From NCBI GenBank assembly GCA_963377175.1, contig CAUJNA010003505.1:1113202-1177201 (forward strand): 64,000 bases of DNA, in the 5' to 3' direction. Source of the DNA: Effrenium voratum. Lineage: Eukaryota > Sar > Dinophyceae > Suessiales > Symbiodiniaceae. Within the stretch, counting starts at the first letter, position 1. Every line of letters begins with the position of its first letter. The translations under genes were made by a program, and so were the position numbers. The notes under the pieces were generated by a model. The model ran no database searches. It was given only the letters and a program-made list of their open reading frames with translations, and was not told the DNA's origin. Below are positions 41,060 through 53,700 of the stretch, one piece after another.

Positions 41060-41215
41060 GTCAATGACGTGGCCGGGCCGCCCGCTGCCCTCTTTGGGAG
41101 GCGAGCTGCAGGCAGCAGGCGCCTCATCGCTGGCGCCGGTGCTTTGCGACGCCTCCGCCTGGCAGCGTTCAGCGCGGAAGCTGCCACGAGAAGGACCCAT
41201 CAACTTTGGGTTTGC
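41060..41215 (-). other. GC-rich coding-like island
   Basis: A local GC-rich stretch is open on both strands (minus: ERCQAEASQSTGASDEAP). It could be an N-terminal exon of the MORN gene, since it lies upstream on the same strand, but no splice pair was fixed. Confidence 0.25.
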
Positions 41216-41271
41216 CAACCCCAAAGGGTCCAAGTACCCAAGGAGGTACTCTGACCCGTGTGTACCCCCCA

Positions 41272-44200
41272 GCCAACTACTAATGCTGCCACCATTAAGT
41301 TGAAAATGTTCGTATCATATTATAGGACTTGCTACAATCCGGATGAAAGTAGGCGGCACAGCTACAAATGCTGCCACCCTTAACTAAGTTGAACATGTTC
41401 GTATCATGTAGGACTTGCTACAATCCGGATGAAAGTAGGCGGCAAAGCCAACTACTAACGCTGCCACCATTACGTTGAAAATGTTCGTATCATATAGGAC
41501 TTGCTACAATCCGGATGAAAGTAGGCGGCAAGGCCATCTACTAATGCTGCCACCCTTAAGTTGAAAATGTTCGTATCACATAGGACGTGCTACAATCCGG
41601 ATGAAAGTAGGCGGCAAAGCCAACTACTAATGCTGCCACCCTTAATTAAGTTGAAAATGTTCGTATCATATAGGACTTGCTACAATCCGGATGAACGTAG
41701 GCGGCAAAGCCAACTACTAATGCTGCCACCATTAAGTTGACAATGTTCGTATCATAGGACTTGCTACAATCCGGATGAAAGTAGGCGGCAAAGCCAACTA
41801 CTAATGCTGCCACCATTAAGTTGAGCATGTTCCTATCATATAGGATTTACTACAATCCGAATGAAAGTAGGCGGCAAAGCCAACTACTAATGCTGCCACC
41901 ATTAACTTGAAAATGCTCGTATCATATAGGACTTGCCACAATCCGGATGAAAGTAGGCGGCAAAGCCAACTACTAATGCTGCCAACATCTAAGTTGAACA
42001 TCTTCCTATCATATAGGACTTACTACAATCCGGATGAAAGTAGGCGGCAAAGACAACTACTCAATGCTGCCACCATGAAGTTGAAAATGTTCGCATTATA
42101 TAGGACTTGCTACAATCCGGATGAAAGTAGGCGGCAAAGCCATCTACTAATGCTGCCACCCTGAATTAAGTTGAACATGTTCGTATCATATAGGACTTGC
42201 TACTATCCGGATGAAAGTAGGCGGCAAAGCCAACTGCTAATGTTGCCTACCATTCAGTGGACAATGTTCGTATCATATGGGACTTGCTACAATCCGGATG
42301 AAAGTAGTCGGCAAAGCCAGCTACTAATGCTGCCACCCTTAAGTTGAAAATGTTCGTATCATATAGGACTTGCTACAATCCGGATGAAAGTAGGCGGCAA
42401 AGCCAACTACTAATAACCATTTAGTTGAATATGTTCGTATCATAATCCTATTATATAGGACTTGCTACAATCCGGTCTACTAATGCTGCCACCCTTAAGT
42501 TGAAAATGTTCGTATCATATAGGACTTGCTACAATCCGAATCAAAGTAGGCGGCAAAGACAACTACGTTCGTATCATAAAGGACTTGCTACAATGCGGAT
42601 GAAAGTAGGCGGCAAAGCCAACTACTAATGCTGACACCATTAAGTTGAAAATGGTCGTATCATATAGGACTTGCTACAATCCGGATGAAAGTAGGCGGCA
42701 AAGCCAACTACTAATGCTGCCACCATTAAGTTGAAAATGGTCGTATCATATAGGACTTGCTACAATCCGGATGAAAGTAGGCGGCAAAGCCAACTACTGA
42801 TGCTGCTACCCTTAAGTTGAAAATGTTCGTATCATATAGGACTTGCTACAATCCGGATGAAAGTAGGCGGCAAAGCCAACTACTAATGCTGCCACCATTA
42901 AGTTGAGCATGTTCCTATCATATAGGATTTACTACAATCCGAATGAAAGTAGGCGGCAAAGCCAACTACTAATGCTGCCACCATTAACTTGAAAATGCTC
43001 GTATCATATAGGACTTGCCACAATCCGGATGAAAGTAGGCGGCAAAGCCAACTACTAATGCTGCCAACATCTAAGTTGAACATCTTCCTATCATATAGGA
43101 CTTACTACAATCCGAATGAAAGTAGGCGGCAAAGCCGCTGCCACCATTAAGTTGAAAATGTTCGTATCATATAGGACTTGCTACAATCCGGATGAAAGTA
43201 GGCGGCAAAGCCAACTACTAATGCTGCCACCATTAACTTGAACATGTTCGTATCATATAGGACTTGCTACCGGATGAAAGTAGGCGGCAAAGCCAACTAC
43301 TAATGCTGCCACCATTAAGTTGAACATGCTCGTATCATATAGGACTTGCTACAATCCGGATGAAAGTAGGCGGCAAAGCCATCTACTAATGCTGCCACCC
43401 TTAAGTTGAAATTGTTCGTATCATATAGGACTTGCTACAATCCGGATGAAAGTAGGCGGCAAAGCCATCTACTAATGCTGCCACCCTGAATTAAGTTGAA
43501 CATGTTCGTATCATGAGTGACTTGCTACAAGCCGGATGAAAGTAGGCGGCAAAGCCAACTACTAATGCTGCCACCCTCAATTAAGTTGAACATGTTCGTA
43601 TCATATAGGACTTGCTACAATCCGGATGAAAGTAGGCGGCAAATCAAACTACTAATATGCTGCCACCATTAACTTGAACATGTTGGCATCATATAGGACT
43701 TGCTACAATCCGGATGAACGTAGGCGGCAAAGCCAACTACTAATGCTGCCACCCTCAATTGAGCTGAACATGTTCGTATCATGAGTCACTTGCTACAATC
43801 CGGATGAAAGTAGGCGGCAAAGCCAACTGCTAATGCTGCCACCCTTAGTTAAATTGAAAATGTTCGTATCATATAGGACTTGCTACAATCCGAATCAAAG
43901 TAGGCGGCAAAGTCAACTACTAATGCTGCCAGCAGTAAGATGCAAATGTTCGTATCATTTAGGACTTGCGAGAATTCGCATGAAAGTAGGCGGCAAAGCC
44001 AACTACTAATGCTGCCACCATTAAGTGGAAAATGTTCGTATCATTTAGGACTTGCTACAATCCGAATGAAAGTAGGCGGCAAAGCCAACTACTGATGCTG
44101 CTACCCTTAAGTTGAAAATGTTCGTATCATATAGGACTTGCTACAATCCGGATGAAAGTAGGCGGCAAAGCCAACTACTAATGCTGCCACCATTAAGTTG

Positions 44201-45224
44201 AAAATGTTCGTATCATATAGAACTTGCTACAATCCGGATGACAGTAGGCGGCAAAGCCAACTACTAATGCTGCCACCATTAACTTGAAAATGTTCGTATC
44301 ATATAGGACTTGCTACAATCCGGATGAAAGTAGGCGGCAAAGCCAACTACTAATGCTGCCACCATTAAGTTGAAAATGTTTGTATCAGATAGGACTTGCG
44401 ACAATCCGGATGAAAGTAGGCGGCAAAGCCATCTACTAATGCTGCCACCATTAAGTTGAAAATGTTCGTCTCATATAGGACTTGCTAGAATCCGCATGAA
44501 AGTAGGCGGCAAAGCCATCTACTAATGCTGCCACCCTTAATTCAGTTGAACATGTTCGTATCATGAGTGACTTGCTACAATCCGGATGAAAGTAGGCGGC
44601 AAAGCCAACTACTAATGCTGCCACCCTTAATTAAGTTGAACATGTTCGTATCATATAGGACTTGCTACAATCCGGATGAAAGTAGGCGGCAAAGCCAAGT
44701 AGTAATGCTGCCACCATTAACTTGAAAATGTTCGTATCATATAGGACTTGCTACAATCCGGATGAAAGTAGGCGGCAAAGCCAACTACTAATGCTGCCAC
44801 CATTAAGTTGAAAATGTTCGTCTCATATAGGACTTGCTAGAATCCGCATGAAAGTAAGCGGCAAAGCCATCTACTAATGCTGCCACCCTTAATTCAGTTG
44901 AACATGTTCGTATCATGAGTGACTTGCTACAATCCGGATGAAAGTAGGCGGCAAAGCCAACTACTGATGCTGCTACCCTTAAGTTGAAAATGTTCGTATC
45001 CTATAGGACTTGCTACAATCCGGATGAAAGTAGGCGGCATTGCCAACTATTGATGCTCCTACCCTTAAGTTGAAAATGTTCGTATCATATAGGACTTGCT
45101 ACAATCCGGATGAAAGTAGGCGGCAAAGCCAACTACTAATGCTGCCAACATCTAAGTTGAACATATTCGTATCATATAGGACTTGCTACAATCCGGATGA
45201 AAGTAGGTGGCAAAGCCATCTAGT
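41272..45224. repeat. 86-bp satellite
   Basis: About 46 tandem units have consensus parts ACTACTAATGCTGCCACC, TTAAGTTGAAAATGTTCGTA, TCATATAGGACTTGCTACAA and TCCGGATGAAAGTAGGCGGC. Variants include CATGAGTGACTTGC and an inserted AATTA. The segment at 41816-42001 recurs exactly at 42898-43083 (offset 1,082 bp), showing block duplication. Several units carry deletions (for example 42420-42570). Confidence 0.97.
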
Positions 45225-46295
45225 GAAATGCCAATGTGGGGTGTGGCTCATTTGAGGCTTTCCCTTCCCTTCAGTACCACCCAACACATCTGGAAACAAA
45301 GTCCCGCAAAACGGGGAACACTGCACACCCATGGCGGAAGGGCCCATTCAATATGGTTTTGGAGACAACTCATGCCAATTCTACCGCGATCATGTAGATA
45401 GTCGTATGGCTGTTGCTCCGAGCTGGCGCAAATTCGGACAGCTGGCGAGTCACCGTTGCCCCAAACGTCCGAATTCGATGTCCTTGAAACCAGTCAAGGG
45501 AAGATGTGGTGCAAGCCATGACCATTCCACATCCAAAGCTATCAAATGGTTCCTGAGCATGCTCATAAACCTTCCACAAATGGGGTAATGTGACCATGAC
45601 ACACGTCTCAATGACTTGGGACTGGTTTCACAAGACCACTTCATCCCCTGGTCAAAAGACTTTCTGTGGGCCATCATGCTTCCCTTATCCTGGATCTTTT
45701 GCCCATGGGACATTTGTCAGCCCCTTCCAAATCGCCGGGCGCGCCATGACGCCCCGCTGCTTGCTCGTGAGCAAATACACCAGGAACTGGCCCATGCCGT
45801 CCCGCTGGGAAGCTGCGAGGCGCAAGCAAAAAGATTGGGGCCCAAGAAAATACCAAAGTTTTCCCCCCTACGCTCGCGATTCGCGCTAGCTATCACACTG
45901 CAGAGCTTCCCCAAAGCGGCTATACACAAGCTTCTTGCCGGAGGAAACGCGTCCACGACTACGCAGCTATGCACGACTCAAAAGTTTGCCGCCGCTTTTG
46001 CCGGCCAACTGCAATCAAATGGCCCCTTTCCGGTGCTAGTCCATGTTTAACCAAAGGATGAATTTCTCAGGGGGAGTGCCCGGTCCATATTGAGTAAGTA
46101 AAACCTGACATGTCAAAGGGGGTGCTATCATCCAAGGATTTGTCGGTGATGAGCTCACCATGGCTGGTTTGGCACTGCATCTACATGCCACCCTGGCCCC
46201 CCGCCCCGGGTGGCGCACCGTTCTGGAACAGGAAGGAAAAGGAGCGGACGGGCGTGTGCATGATCAATGCCTCCGGAAGTGGTGCGCCACCGCGC
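45225..46295. other. Stretch between satellite and ACTC repeat
   Basis: It has one exon-like island (45745-45804) and overlapping open frames without motifs. A minus frame near 46170-46290 is open through GC-rich sequence but unrecognised. Confidence 0.4.
45745..45804 (-). CDS. Possible exon, unassigned
   Basis: Twenty codons read RDGMGQFLVYLLTSKQRGVM between TCCCAG and a GC donor (45744-45743). QFLVYLLTSKQRGV faintly resembles part of a SPOC-type fold, but this is weak. No neighbouring exon confirms it. Confidence 0.28.
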
Positions 46296-46853
46296 TCTCT
46301 CGCACACTCTCTCCCCTCCCTCACTCACAACCCACCCACCCACTCGTTCTCCCTCACTCATTCTCCCTCACTCATTCTCCCTCACTCACTCCCTCACTCA
46401 CTCACTCACTCACTCACTCATTCTCCCTCACTCCCTCACTCACTCACTCACTCATTCTCCCTCACTCCCTCACTCCCTCACTCCCTCACTCCCTCACTCC
46501 CTCACTCACTCACTCACTCACTCACTCACTCACTCACTCACTCACTCACTCACTCACTCACTCACTCACTCACTCACTCACTCCCACCCACCAACCAACC
46601 CACCCACCCACCCACCCACCCACCCACCCACCCACTCACTCACTCACACACTCACTCACTCACTCACTCACTCACTCACTCACTCACACACACTCTCTCT
46701 CTCTCTCACTCACTCACTCACTCACTCACTCACTCACTCACTCACTCACTCACTCACTCACTCACTCACTCTCTCGCTTGCTCGCTCGCTCGCTCGCTCG
46801 CTCACTCACTCACTCACTCACTCACTCACTCACACACTCTGTCTCTCTGTGGA
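46296..46853. repeat. (CACT)n microsatellite with CCCA and GCTC blocks
   Basis: About 560 bases of CACT tetranucleotides with CTCC, CCCA, CTCT and GCTC blocks. It creates open frames of more than 300 codons rich in S-L-T-H on the plus strand. Confidence 0.96.
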
Positions 46854-46872
46854 CACAGCGAGGCACTAGAAA

Positions 46873-47466
46873 TCATCCACAGGAGGATTCAACCGCTTGG
46901 CCAAACCTGCCGCTTGAGCGCCGCACCCTGCGGGACAAATCCGGGTCCTTGTGCCTGGCGAGACTTTTTGCGGGACATTTGGCCTTGTGCCTTGGATTGG
47001 GCCCCATCTCAATTGATCCATTGACCCCGAAGTCACGGGACCTTTTTTTTGGGAAGCCTTGGGATGCCGATAGTCGCCACGCCTTTGCCGGAACTTTTTG
47101 AACTCGCGGCTCTCGAGATCCTGCCCGTCCGGCCCCCGTTGCACGGCGCAGTTTTGGCCAAAACTTCCAGCCGGTGGCTAGAGTGGCTCTTCTTGCTGGA
47201 AAGGCAATTAACAAACTCGTGTTCCTAAAAATGCAAAAACGGACCTCCGTTGGGCAGTTTTCAAGGGAAACCAAAACAACACCTACAACCCGTAGCCCTT
47301 TGGCTCCGCAACACCGCTTCACATGGCAACAAGTACTGGGTGGAGGGAACGGCGAGTGTACCGGTGCCTTGCAAAGGTCGACCAAGTCATCCAGGGAGAT
47401 GCCGACTGTGCCATTCCGCCCTGGGAGGTGTTTCACTGCCGGCTGGACGAAAATTCCGGCTACCAT
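46873..47466 (-). CDS. Uncharacterised open frame, 197 codons
   Basis: It starts FVQPAVKHLPGRNGTVGISL and is Arg/Lys-rich toward the end. Composition is uneven and parts look coding (GISLDDLVDLC), but no domain was recognised. It may be one or more exons read through introns. Confidence 0.25.
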   Translation of the reverse strand: MVAGIFVQPAVKHLPGRNGTVGISLDDLVDLCKAPVHSPFPPPSTCCHVKRCCGAKGLRVVGVVLVSLENCPTEVRFCIFRNTSLLIAFPARRATLATGWKFWPKLRRATGAGRAGSREPRVQKVPAKAWRLSASQGFPKKRSRDFGVNGSIEMGPNPRHKAKCPAKSLARHKDPDLSRRVRRSSGRFGQAVESSCG

Positions 47467-48669
47467 CTCGGAGTCTTTGCATGAAACCCTATGAATTGGG
47501 CAAACCGCCTACAGTATCAACTCGTGCGAAGGGGAGTTCGTCCATCAACATCCCAAGCGAAACGGAGACTATGCTCATTATATAGTGGTTGTATACCCCA
47601 TGTGTCCCTTGGGAGTAGTGGTTTGGGGTAGTGGAAACCCTATTCGTCTGAAGCGAGCAAGCCAGGATGAAAAAGTGGGGGACGGTGTTTGTCCCTGCTT
47701 GCGCCAGGCATGCTCTCTTGGGGAACACTGGGAAAAATAAGATAATGAAGTCAACACAGTCACTGCGGTGAAGCTGATCGTCGGGGTCCAACAAACATAA
47801 CATGTTTCACATGTCAACCTTAAAAATATCACATTTATATATGACATTCACTCTGTGACAATACCAAGAGGGAACACGCACGGCCTTGCTGCAAGTCTCC
47901 ATGCAAATGAGTTTATGCGATCCGCGCTAAAGCCGAAGGTCCCACGCCTTGATGGACTTCGACCATCATGTTCCTGTGAGAGACAAACAAGTCTGCGCAG
48001 TGGTGAGGGTAAGGTAAGGAATGCCAGACGAAACAAACGCCGTTTCGGGGAGCACCTATTTTGACACACACCCAAACAGCGTGCCAACTCGGATTTGGGA
48101 ACCACATATTTTGGGAAATTCGTAATTGTCACACAAGCCCCCCAAAATCACTCAGCTGCAGTGCCATTCTGCTGTAGGCTACCAAAGGTTCCAGCATTCG
48201 ACTCCCTTGACAAGCAGCTTCACCGATCCAGCCTGCTATCCACATGTATCCGGCGCTCGTACGGCTTCCCATTGGTGGCAACCTGCGAAGGCAACGGCTT
48301 CCTCTTTGAGGGGACCCTGTTTTGGGTTGATTGAAAACAAACCAAGGAGACACCATACCATGTTCGGGGGGGGGGCGGGGGTGGGAGAGTATCTAACTAA
48401 AGTGGAATTGGGAGCTTGCCCAAAAGGAGCTCCCTGATGGCTGGAAACTTCTGGGAAACACGCCCACTCACTGGTTTCCTGGCTGCGGCAAACAACATCC
48501 GGTTGGAAGGCCTTGCAAAGCTTTCCCTAGAATCTAAGATATCGACTTCCAACAATCATAAAACTGGACAGTCTACGGTCCACTTCCGCGATAATTGGAA
48601 CATGGTTGTCCTTGACCCGAACTGGCCCATCCAGGCTTCGCTGTTCACCGACTCAAACCCTTTGGCTCC

Positions 48670-49015
48670 CTTTTCGGTTTGGAACGCAGCCACGCCCGTG
48701 ACGTCCACCTTGGGGCTGGTCCGGGAGATTCGTCGAAGAAACCGGAGTTGGGCCAACCCCCTGTCTTAGCACCTTGGTTTTAACATCTACTGAAACCACC
48801 TCCTTTTGGCTTCCCTTAAGAAGGAACAGAGCCGGGTTGTCTTAACCAACCCTGGATTGAAGTCCACCTTGGGGTAATAAACAAACAGAACCCCGGGTCC
48901 CCTCACGAGATTGGAGTTGAGAAACCGACTGATCGGCCTTGGTGCAGGGCAGGCCCTCCTCTTCCAACATCTCGGACCACCGCCGGAGCCATGGCTCCTC
49001 CAGGCCGCTGATGTC
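48670..49015 (-). CDS. Possible exon pair of an unassigned gene
   Basis: CGGCAG precedes 26 codons (49015-48938) reading DISGLEEPWLRRWSEMLEEE and ending LPCTK at a GC donor. CCAAG then precedes VDVTGVAAFQTEK at 48708. Both follow the local splice rule and are phase 0, and the first looks like an amphipathic helix. The family is unknown. Confidence 0.35.
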
Positions 49016-49379
49016 CTGCCGGGAAGAAAACAAAATATGGATGTGGCTCAAAAAAGTGGTATCAAAATGGCACCTTCAAAGACCAATACCCGCGTAACCC
49101 CAGCTCTTGAATTTTCATACCCACATCAGGCTCTCTGGTGTTTGCTTCCTGGATGCCTTTCCTTGTTCCTTTTTCTGGACACGTTCCCTCTGCTTTGCTG
49201 TTCTGTGGGACTTTCCCTCGGATTGCATTCTTCCTGGATGTGTTTTGCCCTCAGCCTGGTGCTTTGTTCCCCTTGGACTTCCCCTTGGGAATTTTCTTTC
49301 TCCCTGGACCTTCCAAATCCAACTTATTTACGCTCTCTGTGCTTTTGTGAAAAAGAGGGCGTTTCCAGCGATTCTTGAC

Positions 49380-50428
49380 TGAACGATGAAAGCGAGGTGC
49401 AGTAGCTTAAAAGCTGGAGCGGCTGTAGATATTCAGGCGCAAACCTTGAAGGAGCTCTTTCTAACAACCAGGAATACACTCAAATAATCAGCCTCCAATT
49501 ATCTCACGCATGATCCGAAAATATCCGAAACTGGTCAAGAATTGCGTGTATTCCCAATTCTCCGGAAACAACGGAATTCCGTTCTTTCCAGGATGTGCGA
49601 ATGTTTGCACATGTTTGCCTGATCTTGGCTCGTTTCCGGCTGCTTTTTGCCCTGGGTTTTAGGTCCGCAAAAAGCGTGTTTCTTTATTCGGGGTAAGCTG
49701 CGGCTTGAAACTGGCAACAGATCAACTGCGCACACACCAGAAACCTGAAACCTGGAGATTTGACTAGAAACAGTCTGCTGTCTTCCTCCCTTCACGGCTC
49801 TGCAACTGAAGTCCCCGTTGTTTGGTCTCCGGGGTACCTGACAGCCATGTGTCATACGTTGAAAAAAGGACATGTGTGTGTGGGGCGAATGATTCCGGGG
49901 GCGCTTTCTATATTCCAGGAGAGCAAACTCAGTACCGGGGAGTGATTTGAACTTTCAGGCGCGCAAACAGATGTGTGGTGTGGTAGTTTCCCCCCTCAAA
50001 CAATGACATTGAAAACTCCGACTTTCTCTATGCTATTTGTAACAAAGTTGTAGTCTCCGATGTTTGCGGGAAATAACTTTGAGAAGGAACACTTATGAAG
50101 CCTTACACCCAGGTCTAATCTTCGCAGGCTTTCTGTACCGGCCGGCAAAGTAAGTTCTCACAGCTTAGGGCTTTCACCAAAAATATGCGGATGGGTAAAA
50201 TCCACGTCGCACCAGGAATGGATGAAAACGTGGAATCAACCACCTGGTGCCTGGCGCGGATTTTGTCCACAGAGGGGGCCGAGGCTTGGCACATGTAAAC
50301 ACATGAGCTTTTCCCAGACCTCCGGCCAGGCACCGCCCGAAGCCCACTCCTGGTTGAGGATGCTTTCCCTGCGGCCTGCAAAGTGCCAAAGCCCGCACAA
50401 TCCATGCATGTGATATAGAACAATATAC
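49380..50428. other. Stretch without assigned gene
   Basis: It is mostly AT-balanced unique sequence. A minus island near 50300-50375 (GRRESILNQEWASGGAWPEV) has coding-like composition but no fixed boundaries. Confidence 0.4.
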
Positions 50429-50483
<55 letters not shown>

Positions 50484-50484
50484 G
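50429..50484. repeat. (GAT)n microsatellite
   Basis: About 18 perfect GAT/ATG trinucleotides followed by GAG units. Confidence 0.95.
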
Positions 50485-50580
50485 GAGGAGGAGGAGAGTA
50501 TAATCATAGTAAGGAAAAACACAAGTTGTACATAATAAGAATCATACATGATAGTCATACTTATAATGACAAAACTAAAT

Positions 50581-50760
<180 letters not shown>

Positions 50761-50779
50761 ATAATAATAATCATGATAA

Positions 50780-53700
50780 CAAACACATAACAATGATATT
50801 TATACTGTATATTGAATATGTCACCAACAGTTGACCCATTTGGAGGGTAGCTGTGGGTAACTAACCACTCCATAGAGTGGGATTGGCAAGCTGGAGCCCA
50901 AACATGTCGTCCGCCTTCCGTCACGGAGCTGCCGGAGCGAAACTGGCGTGGCAGCTGAATTGGGAAAAAATCTGAACTTGGGGACGCCCAAAAGGGATGT
51001 GAGTGAGTAACCTCCATTTCGACATACTTTGATGTATTGTTCCCCAGCCAGTGCGACTGGCAGAGAGCAGGCGGATGTTTGTCGCGCTTGGTGTTAAAAA
51101 GGGAATCCTTTCTGGGATGATGTTATTGGGAGAGCCAAAGGACAAACTCGAAATCTTTGGGGGTCCTGTAGTTTTTTCCACGGCACTCCCATGTTTGCTG
51201 ATGTTGTTTGGGCGCCGATTTGCATGAGGTTCGAGGTGAAGAAATACCAAGTCAAGGGACAGCAGAACACCTTACGGGCATAGTGGGAGGAAGGCCTTGG
51301 CTTACCCATGACTCATGCCAAAAGGTAAGTGTGTCCCAATCCATGAAAGAAACCGTAGATGACATGCTGGCCGACCCTATGGGACTGATGGCAAGCGAAA
51401 GAAGAGACCACCTTTCTTGGTTTTGGGGGGGTCCCTCCTGCAGGACGCACACGACATGCTTCAAGACATGTTGGCAGCACCAAGCGGTTCAGAAGCGATC
51501 TCAGACAGGGCTCAAGGCAATCACTTCAGCTCCGATTCGCGCATTTGTTCGTGTGAGTGTTTCTCCGAATGGTGGAACCCCCCAAACTGGGTTGTTTCCT
51601 TTTGGTTCCCCTTTTCACCAACCCCAAAAGGCTGGCCTCCAAGACTCCAAAATGGCTGGCGAAAGACATGCGCAACACAGCCATTGTTGCAGCAGTTTTG
51701 CAGCAGGTCCCAAGTTAACGGCAAAGCTTTCTGCTGGTGGGTTCCAATGAAACTGTCACCTAATTACAGTTTTTGAGGCAGCACGAAATCATGCTATGTC
51801 GAAACAAAATCCCACCGGATGTATTTCCTCTGACTGCCGCTTTCAGAGGTAGAGAAACCGAGGGATGCCTGGAACACACTGGTTCAAGTGTGACTCGTCC
51901 GAGCTCGGAACTGCCTCTCGGGCTGCTTGCGATCTACATCCTGCCAGCAGGAACATCATATGAATCCTTATGCCGAGGCTATGCAAGGGTGCGTTTGAGA
52001 ACAAATGTTGTACAGGCAAATATCATGCTACAGCATGAACGTGGATTCCTTGTCATTTGCAAATCAGTGTTCGGGGATTCCGCATGTTGCGATCCCCCGA
52101 CGAACACGGAACCAACCGTTTGCATCCATTCGCGCAAGCCCCTTTTGAAGATCACCCATGAAGTGCTGCCAGCGCTTCGTGAGTTGAAACCAGAAGCACT
52201 TGGAGGGCCCGAAGCGTCTGACCCGCTTGCAAGCATGCACAGCTTGAACCATAAACAATGTAATAGATGTTGAAACAGGTTCGAAGGAGAGGACGACAGC
52301 AACACGGGTTCGCCACCATCGACCACAACAAATTCAGAAGCGCAAAGGCAGAATCTCAGAAGCACCAGCCGAAACAATGATGATGGAAACACCTATCCGC
52401 AAAGATGGCTCTTTGAGCCCACACTGCGAGTCCGAAAAGCCAAAAGGAAGGAAGCAAACATGAGCCGCACCAGCCACTACTCAACAGATGAGGAAGAAGG
52501 GGGGCAAGAAATCAGAACATGAGGACAACAGGAAGGAAATGAGATCTCTCTAGAGAGTTTGCGCCAAGTCCTGGAAGAATCAAAGGAAGGAGACCCAGGG
52601 GATCTCGACCGAGCACAACCTTTGCTTTATAACAGGCTTCAAGAAGATGCAAGCAGGCGCCAATGGCCAGGTGGCAGGATTTCCCTACGAAGCCAGTCGC
52701 AAGGACAAGACTAACTACATCCACTGGATGCTGGATAGGGGCTCGCTTTAAACATGAACATGTTAACCATCATATCAGCCCCTTTGTGTGACACTCCTTG
52801 TGCTGAGCCTGGGCACACAGGCTATGTGCTGCATGTTTTGCTTTCTCTTGCTGGGGCCATTTCCATGCAAGAGACCAGTGATGATTCAGCCCTTTATTTC
52901 ACTATGTTCAGGATGATCTCATCATAGGCTAGAGGCTTCTAGCGAGCCATGGCACCAACACACAAAAAACAAGGTGAAACACTGGGTCCACAGTCCACCG
53001 TCCATGGCCGCTGAAACACAAGGTCCACCAACTGAGCAGTGCCAAATTCGCGGACCCGCCTCGGCATCCTCTGACCGCTGCTTCCGCGCGAGCTCGTGCG
53101 CGCTCACTGGAAGCTCCTGCCACGTTGCATGCAAAATAAGCATCTCTCCGCAACCAGCACCTTCAAAGGCTGTCCTGATGGAATAATTTCCACCTCTGGG
53201 GCATGTAGGCTTCTATTTGTTTTGTGATCTCCACGAAAGCTGTCGTTTGCTTTGCCTTCAGGTGCAAATAGCAAGCTTTGTTGGCAATGAGCCGAAAAGC
53301 GTGTGTGCCAGCATCTTCCAAGGGCTATCACATGTGCAAACCCTCGGTCCTCTCGAACTCCTTTGATACCGATGTACTCATGGATGCATCGCTTCGCATC
53401 TGTCTCCAAATGTTGCACGCGTTCCTAACCTGAAATAAGGGTTCCGCGAGTGAAGGACCAACATCATGGTGAGCTCGTTTTCCTCCCAGATGTTGCCATT
53501 GGAAAAACATATCTTTGCTCTGCTGATCCTCTTGTTGCAGACCGCACTGGAAGCTACTAGGTATGTCACATGAGAGGCTGGTCACATGTGAAAGAGACCA
53601 AATTCCGAAGACAAGGGGCAGGATTGAACTTTCAGTATGTCAGTATGTGTTCAGGCAGGCGGGAGGGCGTGGTAGAAGCAAGCAGCGGTGGCCAATCAGT

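Noticed and set aside
41646..43083. Repeated 60-codon hydrophobic frames in the 86-bp satellite
   Set aside because: They arise from the repeat unit, are broken at random units and have no start context in common.
46110..47101. Plus-strand open frames of more than 300 codons rich in S-L-T-H
   Set aside because: They are the translation of the CACT microsatellite at 46296-46853; length comes from the repeat having no stop in any frame.
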